The notes beneath the pieces are model-generated. The model ran no database searches and was not told where the DNA came from. It worked only from the letters and a program-made list of their open reading frames with translations. A DNA stretch of 64,000 nucleotides from Aureibaculum flavum (GTDB taxonomy: Bacteria > Bacteroidota > Bacteroidia > Flavobacteriales > Flavobacteriaceae). Where the stretch lies: assembly GCF_016406085.1 (NCBI RefSeq), contig NZ_JAEHFJ010000005.1, forward strand, positions 1-64,000, read 5' to 3'. The position numbers and the translations under genes are program-made. Positions within the stretch are counted from its first letter, which is position 1. Each line of letters begins with the position of its first letter. Below, in pieces: positions 9,289-18,013 of the stretch.

Positions 9289-9876
9289 ATGAAAAAGTGG
9301 ATAGTTCCTTTAATAATCATCGGTGTTTTAGTCTTTTTGGGCGTAAATACCTATAATTCTATTATTCCAAAAAGAAATGCAGCTGAAAAACAATGGGCAA
9401 ATGTAGAAAGTGCTTATCAGCGTAGAGCAGATTTAATACCAAATATTGTGAAAACTGTTCAAGGGGCAGCTGATTTTGAAAAAGAAACATTGGAGGGTGT
9501 AATCAAGGCAAGGGCCGAAGCTACCAAAACATCTATAAACGTTGGTGACTTAACACCAGAAAATATGGCTAAATTTCAACAAGCACAAAGTGGACTTTCA
9601 GGGGCGTTAAGTAAATTAATGGTTGTGGTAGAACGCTATCCAGAATTAAAAGCTAATCAGAATTTTTTAGAATTACAAAGCCAATTAGAGGGTACTGAAA
9701 ATAGAATTAATGTGGAGAGAAATAGATTCAATGAAGTAGCCACTGTATATAAAGATTATATAGAGAAATTTCCAACAAATTTATTTGCAAAGGTTTTTGG
9801 ATTCAATCATCTACCATTATTTAAATCAGATGCTGGTTCTGAAAACGCTCCAGACGTAGATTTTGATTTTAAATAG
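9289..9876 (+). CDS. LemA family protein
   Basis: 195 residues with one N-terminal membrane anchor (3-21) and a long helical bundle. The LemA hallmarks are NTYNSIIPKRNAAEKQWANVESAYQRRADLIPNIV split around residues 21-55 and LMVVVERYPELKANQNF near 110-126. LemA proteins sit in the membrane with the helical domain outside the cytoplasm or in the periplasm; the molecular role is not settled. It lies in the M23-MerR-LemA-TPM run, and LemA is commonly paired with TPM-domain proteins, as here. Confidence 0.93.
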   Translation: MKKWIVPLIIIGVLVFLGVNTYNSIIPKRNAAEKQWANVESAYQRRADLIPNIVKTVQGAADFEKETLEGVIKARAEATKTSINVGDLTPENMAKFQQAQSGLSGALSKLMVVVERYPELKANQNFLELQSQLEGTENRINVERNRFNEVATVYKDYIEKFPTNLFAKVFGFNHLPLFKSDAGSENAPDVDFDFK

Positions 9877-9968
9877 GCTGATAATAGATTAATTTAAAGT
9901 CTTTTGACTAGTGGTCAGTTATTACATAGCTGTAAATCTGGTTTACATTAAAATTTAACACCTTATTT

Positions 9969-10406
9969 ATGTCTAAAGTAGAAGATTTTTTAACCAAAGC
10001 TGAAGAGCAAGAAATAATTGAAGCTATTCGCTTGGCGGAACAAAATACTTCAGGTGAAATTCGTGTTCACTTAGAGAAAACTACTGATAAGGAACCTTTA
10101 GAAAGAGCCAGAGAAGTCTTTCGTTTTTTAAAAATGAATGAAACAAAACAACAAAATGGAGTGCTTTTTTATGTTGCAGTTGACGATAGAAAATTCTCAA
10201 TTTTAGGAGATAAAGGTATTGATATCGCTGTTCCAGATAATTTTTGGGACAGTGTAAAAAATAGCGTTATTACGGCCTTTAAAGATGGTAATTATACACA
10301 AGGTTTAAAAGAAGGAATCCTTGAGACAGGAGCGAAATTAAAACAATATTTTCCGTATCAAAAAGATGATAAAAATGAGTTGCCAGACTCTATATCTTTA
10401 AGTTAG
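9969..10406 (+). CDS. TPM-domain protein (soluble form)
   Basis: 145 residues covering a TPM domain (PF04536): the start FLTKAEEQEIIEAI, then NTSGEIRVHLE and the GVLFYVAVDDRKFSILGDKG core. There is no signal peptide and no membrane segment. In many flavobacteria lemA is followed by this short TPM protein and then a second, longer, glycine-rich membrane TPM protein. Here the second one is missing and a ferredoxin reductase gene follows. A 92-bp gap separates it from lemA. Function unknown; family links to photosystem repair come from plants. Confidence 0.88.
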   Translation: MSKVEDFLTKAEEQEIIEAIRLAEQNTSGEIRVHLEKTTDKEPLERAREVFRFLKMNETKQQNGVLFYVAVDDRKFSILGDKGIDIAVPDNFWDSVKNSVITAFKDGNYTQGLKEGILETGAKLKQYFPYQKDDKNELPDSISLS

Positions 10407-10465
10407 TAATTATTCGATATTTTAAGGAGGTTTTATTAACTTTACAGCTTTAAAAAAAGCAATTA

Positions 10466-11518
10466 ATGTCTACATTTTATAAGCTCTCAGTAAAAGAGAT
10501 TCAGCAAGAAACAAAAGATTCAGTTTCCATAGTTTTTGATGTGCCTCAAGATCTACAAGAACGTTTTAAGTTTATACCAGGTCAATATTTAACCATAAAA
10601 AAAGTATTAAACGATAACGAAGTTAGACGGGCGTATTCCATATGCTCTTCATTACTAAGTAATATCCTTAAAATAGCTGTAAAAAAGGTTGATAATGGTC
10701 TGTTTTCTAAATACGCTGTAAATGATTTAGCCGTTGGTGATGTTTTAGAAGTTTCAAGACCAGAAGGTCGGTTTGACTTAATGCCAAACAGTAAGCATAA
10801 AAAAAATTATATGGCTTTTGCAGCTGGTAGCGGTATAACACCTGTTTTATCTATGGTAAAATCGGTGCTAGAAACGGAAAAAGAAAGTCATTTCGTATTG
10901 GTTTATGGTAATAAATCTATAGAAGATGTTATTTTTAAACAAGAAATTGATGAACTTCAGTCGGCATACCCAACTAGTTTTACCGTACAATATGTATTCA
11001 GTCAGCATAAAGAAGAAGATGCCCTTTTTGGAAGGATTGATACTTCTGTATTAGACTTTGTTTTAGATAATAAGTGTAAAGAGCTTACATTCGATGATTA
11101 TTTTCTTTGTGGACCAGAACCTATGATAAATTTGATAAAGTCAAATTTATTAGATAAGGGAGTGAAAGAAAAAAATGTCCATTTTGAATTATTTTCAACG
11201 AATGTTGATGAAAAAATTGGAGATGCCAATATTGAAGGTAAAACTACCGTTAAAGTAATGTTAGATGATGAAGAACATACTTTTGAAATGGATAGAGGAA
11301 AAACTATTTTAGAAGTTGCATTGAAAAAAGGTTTAGATGCTCCATACTCATGTCAAGGAGGTATTTGCAGTACATGTTTGGCACAAGTTACCGAGGGTAA
11401 GGCAGTGATGGATAAAAACGCTATCTTAACCGATGGAGAAATTGAGGAAGGATTGATATTAACTTGTCAAGCACATCCAACAACGGCTACTATAAGCATT
11501 GATTATGACGATGTATAA
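10466..11518 (+). CDS. PaaE-like ferredoxin:NAD(P)H oxidoreductase
   Basis: 350-residue electron-transfer flavoprotein with three domains. The FAD-binding barrel has RRAYSICSS (54-62). The NAD(P)-binding domain has AAGSGITPVLSM (119-130) and the FLCGPEPMI end. A C-terminal plant-type 2Fe-2S ferredoxin carries Cys296, Cys301, Cys304 and Cys334 (C-x4-C-x2-C-x29-C). This architecture is that of PaaE and related oxygenase reductases. No oxygenase subunit or phenylacetate genes lie nearby, so a general reductase role, for example feeding a desaturase or hydroxylase elsewhere, is as likely. It is a single gene in its own unit. Confidence 0.9.
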   Translation: MSTFYKLSVKEIQQETKDSVSIVFDVPQDLQERFKFIPGQYLTIKKVLNDNEVRRAYSICSSLLSNILKIAVKKVDNGLFSKYAVNDLAVGDVLEVSRPEGRFDLMPNSKHKKNYMAFAAGSGITPVLSMVKSVLETEKESHFVLVYGNKSIEDVIFKQEIDELQSAYPTSFTVQYVFSQHKEEDALFGRIDTSVLDFVLDNKCKELTFDDYFLCGPEPMINLIKSNLLDKGVKEKNVHFELFSTNVDEKIGDANIEGKTTVKVMLDDEEHTFEMDRGKTILEVALKKGLDAPYSCQGGICSTCLAQVTEGKAVMDKNAILTDGEIEEGLILTCQAHPTTATISIDYDDV

Positions 11519-11568
11519 ATCTATAATGAATTTTTAAAACGCATTATTAAATTTAAAATTGTTAGAAA

Positions 11569-11576
11569 TAAATTTG
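11569..11576 (+). promoter_or_regulatory. Candidate promoter -7 box for the LysE-family gene
   Basis: TAAATTTG matches TAnnTTTG. A near-consensus TTA sits exactly 19 bp upstream (11547-11549) in the -33 position. The ATG is at 11603. Confidence 0.5.
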
Positions 11577-11602
11577 TTGCAAACGCTAAACATATATAAC
11601 CT

Positions 11603-12277
11603 ATGAATGATATTATAAATGCTATACCCATTGGAATAGGTCTTGCATTTATGATAGGCCCAGTTTTCTTCGTATTGCTAGAAACAAGTGCAACAAAGGG
11701 GTTTAGAGCCGCGTTGGTTTTTGATATTGGTGTCATAATTGCAGATATTATTTTTCTGTATTTTTCTTATTTTGGAAGTCGTACGTTATTAGAAAAAATC
11801 AAAGATGACCCTAGATTATTTTTACTAGGTGGTGGAATTTTATTTGTTTACGGACTCCTCATATTTTTTAAACGTAGAAAGCCCGTTATAACGGATAATG
11901 ACTTAGTTGTGGTAGAAAAAAACAACTATTTTGGATTGTTTTTTAAAGGGTTTTTATTGAATTTTATTAATATTGGAGTATTAGCTTTTTGGTTAGGAAT
12001 GATTGTAGTTATGAGTCCACAATTGGAAATGGACGACTCTCGAATTTTTACTTATTTTGCGGGTGTTTTATTAGCTTATTTTATTACGGATTTACTTAAA
12101 ATTTTACTTGCCAAACAATTAAAGAATAAACTAACTCCAATCGTTATTAGAAAAATTAAAAGGGGTATGGGTATTGCATTAATGGTATTTGGACTGTTTC
12201 TTGCGGCACAATCCTTATTGCCAGATAAAGCAAAAAAGCAAATTGATAACGTTATAGAGAAAAGTATCTCAGAATAA
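11603..12277 (+). CDS. LysE-family amino-acid exporter-like membrane protein
   Basis: 224 residues with about six hydrophobic segments. The family start AIPIGIGLAFMIGPVFFVLL (about 6-25) and FLLNFINIGVLAFWLGMI (about 114-131) are the two characteristic LysE/RhtB half-repeats with Gly-Pro and Asn-Pro-like turns. Members export basic or neutral amino acids or related small molecules from the inner membrane. Substrate cannot be told from sequence. It is single-gene and convergent with dut. Confidence 0.88.
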   Translation: MNDIINAIPIGIGLAFMIGPVFFVLLETSATKGFRAALVFDIGVIIADIIFLYFSYFGSRTLLEKIKDDPRLFLLGGGILFVYGLLIFFKRRKPVITDNDLVVVEKNNYFGLFFKGFLLNFINIGVLAFWLGMIVVMSPQLEMDDSRIFTYFAGVLLAYFITDLLKILLAKQLKNKLTPIVIRKIKRGMGIALMVFGLFLAAQSLLPDKAKKQIDNVIEKSISE

Positions 12278-12353
12278 GCTTCAGTGTATTATTTCAATAA
12301 ATTGATTGAAGATATAATTTTAAAATCTTCCTTCGGTCATTAAATTCTAATCA

Positions 12354-12785
12354 TTATTTACCTGTACTCCCAAAACCTCCTGCTCCTCGTTTTGTTTCAT
12401 CTAAAATTTCTACTTGTTCCCATTTTGCCTGAGTATATTGTGCAATTACAAGTTGAGCGATACGCTCTCCGTCTTTTACAATAAAATCTTTGTTCGATAG
12501 GTTTATCAAAATAACACCAATTTCTCCACGATAATCGGCGTCAATAGTACCAGGAGCATTGAGAACTGTAATGCCGTTTTTAGCAGCTAAACCACTTCTA
12601 GGTCTTACTTGAGCTTCATAGGCTATCGGTAAGGCAATAAAAAGACCTGTTTTTACAATAGCTCTCTCTAAGGGTTTTAAGGTAATAGAATCTTCTATAT
12701 TTGCTCTCAAATCCATTCCAGCAGAAGCAATAGTTTCGTAGTTAGGTAATGGGTGTTTTGACTTATTGATAATTTTTACAATCAT
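12354..12785 (-). CDS. dut: Deoxyuridine 5'-triphosphate nucleotidohydrolase (dUTPase)
   Basis: Trimeric dUTPase of 143 residues that removes dUTP and supplies dUMP for thymidylate synthesis. All five conserved motifs are present: AGMDLRANI (23-31), RPRSGLA (62-68), [15 protein letters not shown] (79-93), RIAQLVI (108-114 area), and the C-terminal phosphate-binding [11 protein letters not shown] that closes the active site. The start codon overlaps the stop of the upstream flippase gene (ATGA), so the two are translationally coupled, a common flavobacterial arrangement. Confidence 0.97.
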   Translation of the reverse strand: MIVKIINKSKHPLPNYETIASAGMDLRANIEDSITLKPLERAIVKTGLFIALPIAYEAQVRPRSGLAAKNGITVLNAPGTIDADYRGEIGVILINLSNKDFIVKDGERIAQLVIAQYTQAKWEQVEILDETKRGAGGFGSTGK

Positions 12786-14233
12786 TTTCTGAAGATGGTT
12801 TTAATTTCGTTTTTTTCGTTAAAGTAAATAATACTAATAAATACTAAAACGAATATAGTGGATATGTAATAATTGGACTTAAACTGATAGTATGATACTA
12901 CGGATAAGCCAAATGAAAGTATAATGTAAAGTAATACTTTGTTCATTTTATAAGGTACTCGATAATATTTTTTACCATAATAATAAGAAAGAAGTGTCAT
13001 ACTAGCGTATGCAATTAATGTTGCCCAAGCGGAAGCCATAAATCCGTATTTTGGAATAAACACTAAATTTAAAACAACGGTAATGAGGGCTCCAATCACT
13101 GAAAAATACATACCGTATTTAGTTTTATCGGTTAATTTGTACCACACTGATAGATTATTATAAACTCCTAATAATAAATTGGCCAATAGTATAATTGGAA
13201 CAATGGCTAGTGCTCCAAAATATTCATCAGCGATTATAAAACTCGCTAAAAAATCTATATATACAACTACAAATAACATGAAAAAGGCACCAATAATCGT
13301 AAACCACGTTAATATTTTAGCATAATTCTGCTTCGCATTTGCCTTGTCAGATTGATTAAAGAAGTAGGGTTCAGCTCCCAGTTTAAAAGCTGTAATGTAT
13401 AAGGTCATAAATACGCCTAATTTATAACAAGCCGCGTATATACCCATTTGGTCTTTGCCAATTATATCGCCTAATAATAATTTGTCTAAATTCTCATTAG
13501 TTGTATATGCTAAGCCACCAATCATTATCGGTACGCCATAGGCTAACATTCTTAAAAGTATTTTTTTATCAAACTCAAATCCAAATTTGAACATAGAAGG
13601 CAATAACATCAAGAAGGTAACAAAACTAGCTATTAAGTTGGCTATAAATATAAAGACAACTGTAGGTGTACTTTGATAGAACTCTATAATTGATGAGGGT
13701 AAGTCAATGCCATTTTTTATGGCATAAGGTATAAACCATAAAAAGAATAAATTAAAGAAGGCATAAATAATAATATTTGATATTCTATAGAAAGCAAATT
13801 TTATGGGTCTGTTTGTCACCCTTAAATAAGCATAAGGAATAACAACTAGCAAGTCAAAAGCGGTAACAAATGTTAATATTTTTAGATGTATGGGGTTTTC
13901 AAAACCTAACAAATGAGATAGTTGATTATTGAAAGTCAAGAGAACAACTAAAAAAAGTAGAGTAGAAGCTATTAAAGTAATGAAAGATGTGGAAACAATT
14001 TTGCCTTTTTCTTTCTCTTTTGAGAAGAATCTAAAAAAAGCAGTTTCTAAACCAAAAGTTAAAAATGCGATAAAATAGGCTGCAAAAACGAAATACCATG
14101 TGTTTTCGGCGAATTTAGCTGATTCTAACTTTTCTGTATGGAGTTTTGTTAAAATTATATTGATCGCTCTGGGTAAAACCGCAGCTACTCCGTATATAAT
14201 GGTGTCTTTAAAAAATCGTTGTAACGAACTCAA
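12782..14233 (-). CDS. Polysaccharide/lipid flippase (MVF/Wzx-like)
   Basis: 483 residues with about 12-14 membrane helices and the Polysacc_synt start [21 protein letters not shown] followed by helix pairs, as in O-antigen and MurJ-like flippases of the MOP exporter superfamily. Such proteins move undecaprenyl-linked sugars across the inner membrane. No glycosyltransferases lie nearby; a housekeeping role in lipid-linked precursor export is possible, and its link to dut is probably positional only. It follows the terminator of rpmA, so it may have its own promoter. Confidence 0.9.
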   Translation of the reverse strand: MSSLQRFFKDTIIYGVAAVLPRAINIILTKLHTEKLESAKFAENTWYFVFAAYFIAFLTFGLETAFFRFFSKEKEKGKIVSTSFITLIASTLLFLVVLLTFNNQLSHLLGFENPIHLKILTFVTAFDLLVVIPYAYLRVTNRPIKFAFYRISNIIIYAFFNLFFLWFIPYAIKNGIDLPSSIIEFYQSTPTVVFIFIANLIASFVTFLMLLPSMFKFGFEFDKKILLRMLAYGVPIMIGGLAYTTNENLDKLLLGDIIGKDQMGIYAACYKLGVFMTLYITAFKLGAEPYFFNQSDKANAKQNYAKILTWFTIIGAFFMLFVVVYIDFLASFIIADEYFGALAIVPIILLANLLLGVYNNLSVWYKLTDKTKYGMYFSVIGALITVVLNLVFIPKYGFMASAWATLIAYASMTLLSYYYGKKYYRVPYKMNKVLLYIILSFGLSVVSYYQFKSNYYISTIFVLVFISIIYFNEKNEIKTIFRK

Positions 14234-14266
14234 GTTTAATTTTTTATTGTAGATACAAATATAAAA

Positions 14267-14292
14267 GAAAAACCCTCACCAAATGGTAAGGG
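14267..14292 (-). terminator. Terminator of rplU-rpmA
   Basis: On the minus strand CCCTTACC, loop ATTT, GGTGAGGG is followed by a T run. The + strand arms are 14273-14280 and 14285-14292. It sits 26 bp after the rpmA stop and 34 bp before the flippase start. Confidence 0.85.
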
Positions 14293-14318
14293 CTTATATA
14301 TTCTATATTAAAGAGCTG

Positions 14319-14579
14319 TTAAGCTTCAATAGGTACAATAGAAACGTAAGATCTATTGTTTCTTTTCTTAGTAAATTTTACAATACCATCAACTTTTGCA
14401 TGTAATGTATGGTCTTTTCCCATATATACATTTTCACCTGGATGATGACTAGTACCTCTTTGACGGATAATAATATTACCGGCAATAGCACCTTGACCTC
14501 CAAATATTTTAACGCCAAGTCGTTTCGATTCTGATTCTCTACCGTTCTTAGAACTACCTACACCTTTTTTATGTGCCAT
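14319..14579 (-). CDS. rpmA: 50S ribosomal protein L27
   Basis: 86 residues, the usual L27 length. It starts [24 protein letters not shown], given here in two parts: the flexible N-terminal tail that reaches the peptidyl-transferase centre, and the body with [15 protein letters not shown] and [10 protein letters not shown]. There is no N-terminal cleavable extension of the Firmicutes type. It is co-transcribed 39 bp downstream of rplU and ends at a clear terminator. Confidence 0.98.
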   Translation of the reverse strand: MAHKKGVGSSKNGRESESKRLGVKIFGGQGAIAGNIIIRQRGTSHHPGENVYMGKDHTLHAKVDGIVKFTKKRNNRSYVSIVPIEA

Positions 14580-14618
14580 GATTTATAGTTTTAAATTGTT
14601 AAATATTTTTTTGAGGTA

Positions 14619-15299
14619 TTAAGCTTCAATACCACCTTTAGTTTCGTCTTGCCATTTTTTAAGCTCATCCCATTTACCTTCAGCAGCCATTTTTGCTTGT
14701 TTTGGCCATGAACCAGGATTTTTCGATGCATATCTTGAACCTGCACCTTCTAAAATAGCTTTTAATTCTTTTTGAGAAGCTTTTGCTAATTTAGCAAAAG
14801 TATCAATACCAGCTTCAGCAAAAATTTCAGCAATTTTTGGACCAATACCTTCAACCTTTCTTAAATCATCAGCACTAGCCGTTTTAACAGGAGCTTTTTT
14901 AGCTGCTGGTTTCGGAGTTGCCGCTACTTTTGGTTCCGCTTGTTTTGGAGTTTCCTTTTTAGGAGCTTCCTTTTTAGCTTTTTTAGCACCACTAGCTACA
15001 ATACTTTCAATCTGAATTTCAGATAAATATTGACGGTGTCCATTTTTTACTTTGTAACCTTTTCTACGTTTTTTCTTAAAAACGATTACTTTGTCACCTT
15101 TAAGGTGTTTAAGGATTTTAGCAGTTACTGCTGCACCTTCTATAGCTGGGGCACCTATGGTTACTTTGCCATCATCCAATAAAAGAACGTTATCAAAAGT
15201 AACTTCTGAACCTTCTTTGTCTTGTAAACGATGTACAAAAACCTTCTGGTTTTTAGCAACTTTAAATTGCTGCCCTGCTATCTCTACAATTGCGTACAT
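14619..15299 (-). CDS. rplU: 50S ribosomal protein L21 with a C-terminal helix-hairpin-helix extension
   Basis: Residues 1-102 are a normal L21 (start MYAIVEIAGQQFKVAKNQ, then KKKRRKGYKVKNGHRQYLSE near 76-95). It then continues through a Lys/Ala/Pro-rich linker (about 105-140) to a compact domain with a helix-hairpin-helix motif, DLRKVEGIGPKIAEIFAEAG (about 145-164), and a conserved tail with GSRYASKNPGSWPKQA. Ordinary L21 is about 103 residues, so this is more than doubled. The extension resembles TfoX C-terminal/HhH-type domains and is an in-frame part of the protein. It could contact rRNA or non-ribosomal nucleic acid; this is unproven. Confidence 0.95.
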   Translation of the reverse strand: MYAIVEIAGQQFKVAKNQKVFVHRLQDKEGSEVTFDNVLLLDDGKVTIGAPAIEGAAVTAKILKHLKGDKVIVFKKKRRKGYKVKNGHRQYLSEIQIESIVASGAKKAKKEAPKKETPKQAEPKVAATPKPAAKKAPVKTASADDLRKVEGIGPKIAEIFAEAGIDTFAKLAKASQKELKAILEGAGSRYASKNPGSWPKQAKMAAEGKWDELKKWQDETKGGIEA

Positions 15300-15318
15300 A
15301 AATTAATGTTTTTTATTG

Positions 15319-15340
15319 AAAACCCATTGTTTAGGGTTTT
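15319..15340 (-). promoter_or_regulatory. Hairpin in the rplU leader
   Basis: AAAACCC (15319-15325) and GGGTTTT (15334-15340) form a 7-bp stem with an 8-nt loop inside the predicted 5' leader of rplU, about 20 nt before the ATG. It could serve autogenous control of L21, as leader structures do elsewhere, but no L21 leader family is recognised. Confidence 0.4.
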
Positions 15341-15359
15341 GCTTGTTTGAAAATGAGTG

Positions 15360-15389
15360 CAAATATACTTCTATTTTATAAATAAGCAA
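15360..15389 (-). promoter_or_regulatory. Promoter of rplU-rpmA (full Bacteroidota consensus)
   Basis: On the minus strand TTG (15389-15387), a 19-bp spacer and TATATTTG (15367-15360) fit TTG-N19-TAnnTTTG exactly. The expected transcription start is near 15353, giving a leader of about 55 nt. Confidence 0.75.
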
Positions 15390-15497
15390 CATGTGAATTG
15401 TAAAAAATGTTAATTGTTTAATTTGGCCATCTGTTATAATAATGTTAATATCAACAATGTGACTCTATATATATAGGTGTAAAACTGATTTTTTCAT

Positions 15498-15505
15498 TAA
15501 ATTTG
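15498..15505 (+). promoter_or_regulatory. Candidate -7 box for the HMA lipoprotein gene
   Basis: TAAATTTG, 20 bp before the ATG at 15526. No TTG at the -33 position. Confidence 0.45.
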
Positions 15506-15525
15506 TGATATAAATTTATAAATAA

Positions 15526-15903
15526 ATGAAATTTCTAAAACCAATAGTACTCCTTATTACAGTATGTGTATTTCTTTCATGCGGAAATAATTCTAAAACG
15601 AATGTACATAATGTTGCCGGAAGTCATAATTCCGATGGCGATAATGAAAATATTGCTGCAAATTTAGAGAAGATCTCATTAGGAATTGACGGAATGACAT
15701 GTGAAATTGGTTGTGCTAGAACTATACAATCGAAGCTTTCAAAGACAAAAGGAGTTAAAATGGCGGAGGTTAATTTCGAAAATAAAAGAGGTGTTGTTGA
15801 GTTTGACTCTAATAGGATTACTGAGGATGAGATAGTTGATATTGTAGAGCAAATTGCTGGCGGAGATTTATACAAAGTAATTGAAGTTAAAAAGGCTGAA
15901 TAG
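15526..15903 (+). CDS. Lipoprotein with a heavy-metal-associated (HMA) domain
   Basis: 125 residues. A signal peptide with lipobox LSCG (cysteine at 19) predicts a periplasmic-side lipoprotein. The mature part is one ferredoxin-like HMA fold: IDGMTCEIGCARTIQSKLSK, then GVKMAEVNFENKRGVVEFD. The metal site has two cysteines spaced C-x3-C (CEIGC) instead of the usual C-x2-C of CopZ/Atx1. No metal ATPase or sensor sits beside it. A role in binding copper or another soft metal is family-based inference. Confidence 0.9.
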   Translation: MKFLKPIVLLITVCVFLSCGNNSKTNVHNVAGSHNSDGDNENIAANLEKISLGIDGMTCEIGCARTIQSKLSKTKGVKMAEVNFENKRGVVEFDSNRITEDEIVDIVEQIAGGDLYKVIEVKKAE

Positions 15904-15991
15904 AAAAAACGGAAAAAAACCTTTGTTCATGTGAAATATTATTAGTTATTTTGCGTTTCGTTAACGTATTAAAAACTAAATTTAAAAACAA

Positions 15992-16309
15992 ATGAAATTA
16001 CTTAAAGGATTTTTTGCAATTGCTCTAGTAGGTTTAATTGCTGTTTCTTGTAAAGAAGCAAAAGACAAAGCTGGTGACGCTATGGATACCGTAGAAGAAA
16101 CAGCAGGAGACATTAAAGATACAGCTAATGAAGCTGTTGAAGATGTAAAAGACACAGCTAATGAGGCTATTGACTCTGTTAAAGCTAAAGCTGAAGATTT
16201 AAAAGAAGGTGCTGAAAACGCTGTTGAAGGTGTTAAAGAAGGTGCTGAAAAAACTGTTGATGCTGTAAAAGCAAAAGCAAATGATGTTAAAGAAGCAGTG
16301 AGTAACTAA
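15992..16309 (+). CDS. Small repetitive helical lipoprotein
   Basis: 105 residues. A signal peptide ends in lipobox AVSC, then the whole mature protein is Ala/Lys/Glu/Asp-rich and built from imperfect 11-residue-like repeats (KDTANEAVEDV, KDTANEAIDSV, KEGAENAVEGV, KEGAEKTVDAV). It should form a long amphipathic helix, similar to LEA-type or YtxH-like stress proteins. There are no aromatic residues in the mature part. The gene has its own strong terminator and is probably well expressed. Function unknown; membrane protection under stress is a guess. Confidence 0.8.
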   Translation: MKLLKGFFAIALVGLIAVSCKEAKDKAGDAMDTVEETAGDIKDTANEAVEDVKDTANEAIDSVKAKAEDLKEGAENAVEGVKEGAEKTVDAVKAKANDVKEAVSN

Positions 16310-16332
16310 TTCTTAACAACAAAAAACACTAT

Positions 16333-16364
16333 AAAAAAGGCTTCCAATTTGGAAGCCTTTTTTT
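16333..16364 (+). terminator. Terminator after the helical lipoprotein gene
   Basis: AAAAAAGGCTTCC, loop AATTT, GGAAGCC followed by seven T. The A run on the other side makes it able to end ctaA transcripts from the minus strand as well. Confidence 0.9.
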
Positions 16365-16375
16365 ATGCCTTAAAA

Positions 16376-17434
16376 TTAAACATTTTTGTTGGTTCGTAAT
16401 GAGAAGTAGAAAAAGAACAAACTAATATAGAATAGTAAACCAACCAATTGGTGCAGTACTCCATAAGATAATGGTATACCAGGATTTATATTTAACACAG
16501 TCAATATTCCTAAAAGAAGCTGTCCTAAAATTAAGAATGAAATGAAATTTAACCAGAATTTCGAAAGTTTAGAAACGGACTTTCTATAAATAACGAACAG
16601 ATAAAGAGTAAAGATAACTAATACATAAGCTAATAAGCGGTGAATGAACTGAATTAATGCAGGTGCAAAGGTAAAAGTATCATAGTTTGTTAGGTTTATC
16701 CATTTCCAATTTTCAAGGCTCTGCATTACTTCAGGTAAAAAATAACCATTCATATCTGGCCAGGAAGGATAGTACAAACCAGCTTTCATACCCGCCATTA
16801 AACCCGCAAATATCATTTGGATAAATGTAATAGCGATAAAAATTGGAAGAATAATACTCGATTTTTTTTCTGAAGTACTTTTATAATTATATACATCAGC
16901 AATTGTTTTAACCATAAAAGTGGTACTTACTAGGGCAAGCATGAAGTGTAAAGTAAGCTTATAGGCATTAACCCAAGGTCGGTTTACTAATCCGCTCTTT
17001 ACCATAATCCATCCTGCTGAAGCTGTAAGTGCTGTAAATAGCACAACTAAAAGCAATCGTTTTATTAAGTATGCGTTAATTTGTTTTCTTATAATAAATA
17101 TAATGAACGGAATTAAAAAAACAAAGCCCAATATTCTAACCCAAAGTCTATGAAAATATTCCCAGAAAAAAATAAATTTAAAATCGGTTAAGTCGAAATG
17201 AGAATTTATTTTATGGTATTGAGGCGTCTCTTTGTAAAGTTCAAATGCCTCTTGCCATTGTGTAGGGTTTAAAGGAGGTATTGTTCCACTAACAATATCC
17301 CAGCGGGTTATGGAGAGTCCAGATCCTGTTAATCTTGTTATGCCGCCAAGAACTACTTGTCCAATTAACATAACTAATCCTAAAATTAACCATATTCTAA
17401 TGGTTTTCGTGTATTTGTATTTCTGGGTAGTCAA
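16376..17434 (-). CDS. ctaA: Heme A synthase (COX15/CtaA)
   Basis: 352-residue integral membrane enzyme that oxidises heme O to heme A for cytochrome oxidase. It has eight predicted membrane helices and the alpha-proteobacterial/mitochondrial-type length rather than the shorter Bacillus form. Motifs seen are GGITRLTGSGLSITRWD (about 31-47), EYFHRLWVRILGF (His near 92-104), GLVNRPWVNAYKLTLHF and FIHRLLAYVLV (heme-ligand histidines). The gene lies 12 bp downstream of gldD on the same strand, but no functional link to gliding is known. Confidence 0.95.
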   Translation of the reverse strand: MTTQKYKYTKTIRIWLILGLVMLIGQVVLGGITRLTGSGLSITRWDIVSGTIPPLNPTQWQEAFELYKETPQYHKINSHFDLTDFKFIFFWEYFHRLWVRILGFVFLIPFIIFIIRKQINAYLIKRLLLVVLFTALTASAGWIMVKSGLVNRPWVNAYKLTLHFMLALVSTTFMVKTIADVYNYKSTSEKKSSIILPIFIAITFIQMIFAGLMAGMKAGLYYPSWPDMNGYFLPEVMQSLENWKWINLTNYDTFTFAPALIQFIHRLLAYVLVIFTLYLFVIYRKSVSKLSKFWLNFISFLILGQLLLGILTVLNINPGIPLSYGVLHQLVGLLFYISLFFFYFSLRTNKNV

Positions 17435-17446
17435 TTTAATTCAAAT

Positions 17447-18013
17447 TTATTTCCAACTTAAGGTTTCCATAATGTGTTCTATATCTTTTTCTATAAATTT
17501 TACTGCAGGTAATATAGAGTCGTAATTTGGTTTTGCTTCAAAATACAGGGCTCCAGTAATGAAATGACCTGTTTTGTCTGTAAGATGAAATTGCAAAGAA
17601 GACGCTGCATTTCCAATTACTTCTCGTAACGCACCGTATTTTTGAAATTCTGTATTTTCATAATCTTTAGTGATTATATTATCTGCTTTTATAGTGTGAT
17701 TGTAGGTCAATTTTTCAGCTTCACTTAAAAGTTCTGATAAATTGTTTTCTACACTTCTATAGGTAATATTAAGTGATGCTTTTAAATTTGGATATTTAAT
17801 GTTTATCCAGCATTTTTCATTAAACTTTGTTTGCGTATTGTCTGGTACTTCAAATGTATAAGGACAGTCTGAGGCTATTTCTTTATAGTTTGGGGCAGCA
17901 TAAGCCAAACGTAAAAATGCTTTTGGTTTTGGCAAATAATCCTCATTGGAACACGAAGAAAGTAATAATCCTATTACTGCGAATACTGTAATTTTTTTAA
18001 GTTGTTGTAACAT
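17447..18013 (-). CDS. gldD: Gliding motility lipoprotein GldD
   Basis: 188 residues. A signal peptide with lipobox LSSC predicts a lipoprotein. The mature sequence begins SNEDYLPKPKAFLRLAY and continues with FNEKCWINIKYP and the ALYFEAKPNYDS end, which I recognise as GldD. GldD is one of the core proteins required for gliding and type IX secretion in Flavobacterium johnsoniae. It overlaps gldE by 17 bp, the usual arrangement, so the two are translated from one message. Confidence 0.93.
   Translation of the reverse strand: MLQQLKKITVFAVIGLLLSSCSNEDYLPKPKAFLRLAYAAPNYKEIASDCPYTFEVPDNTQTKFNEKCWINIKYPNLKASLNITYRSVENNLSELLSEAEKLTYNHTIKADNIITKDYENTEFQKYGALREVIGNAASSLQFHLTDKTGHFITGALYFEAKPNYDSILPAVKFIEKDIEHIMETLSWK

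Noticed and set aside
10424-10430. AAGGAGG upstream of the PaaE-like gene as a Shine-Dalgarno site
   Set aside because: It lies about 35 bp from the ATG, too far for ribosome binding, and this phylum rarely uses such sites.
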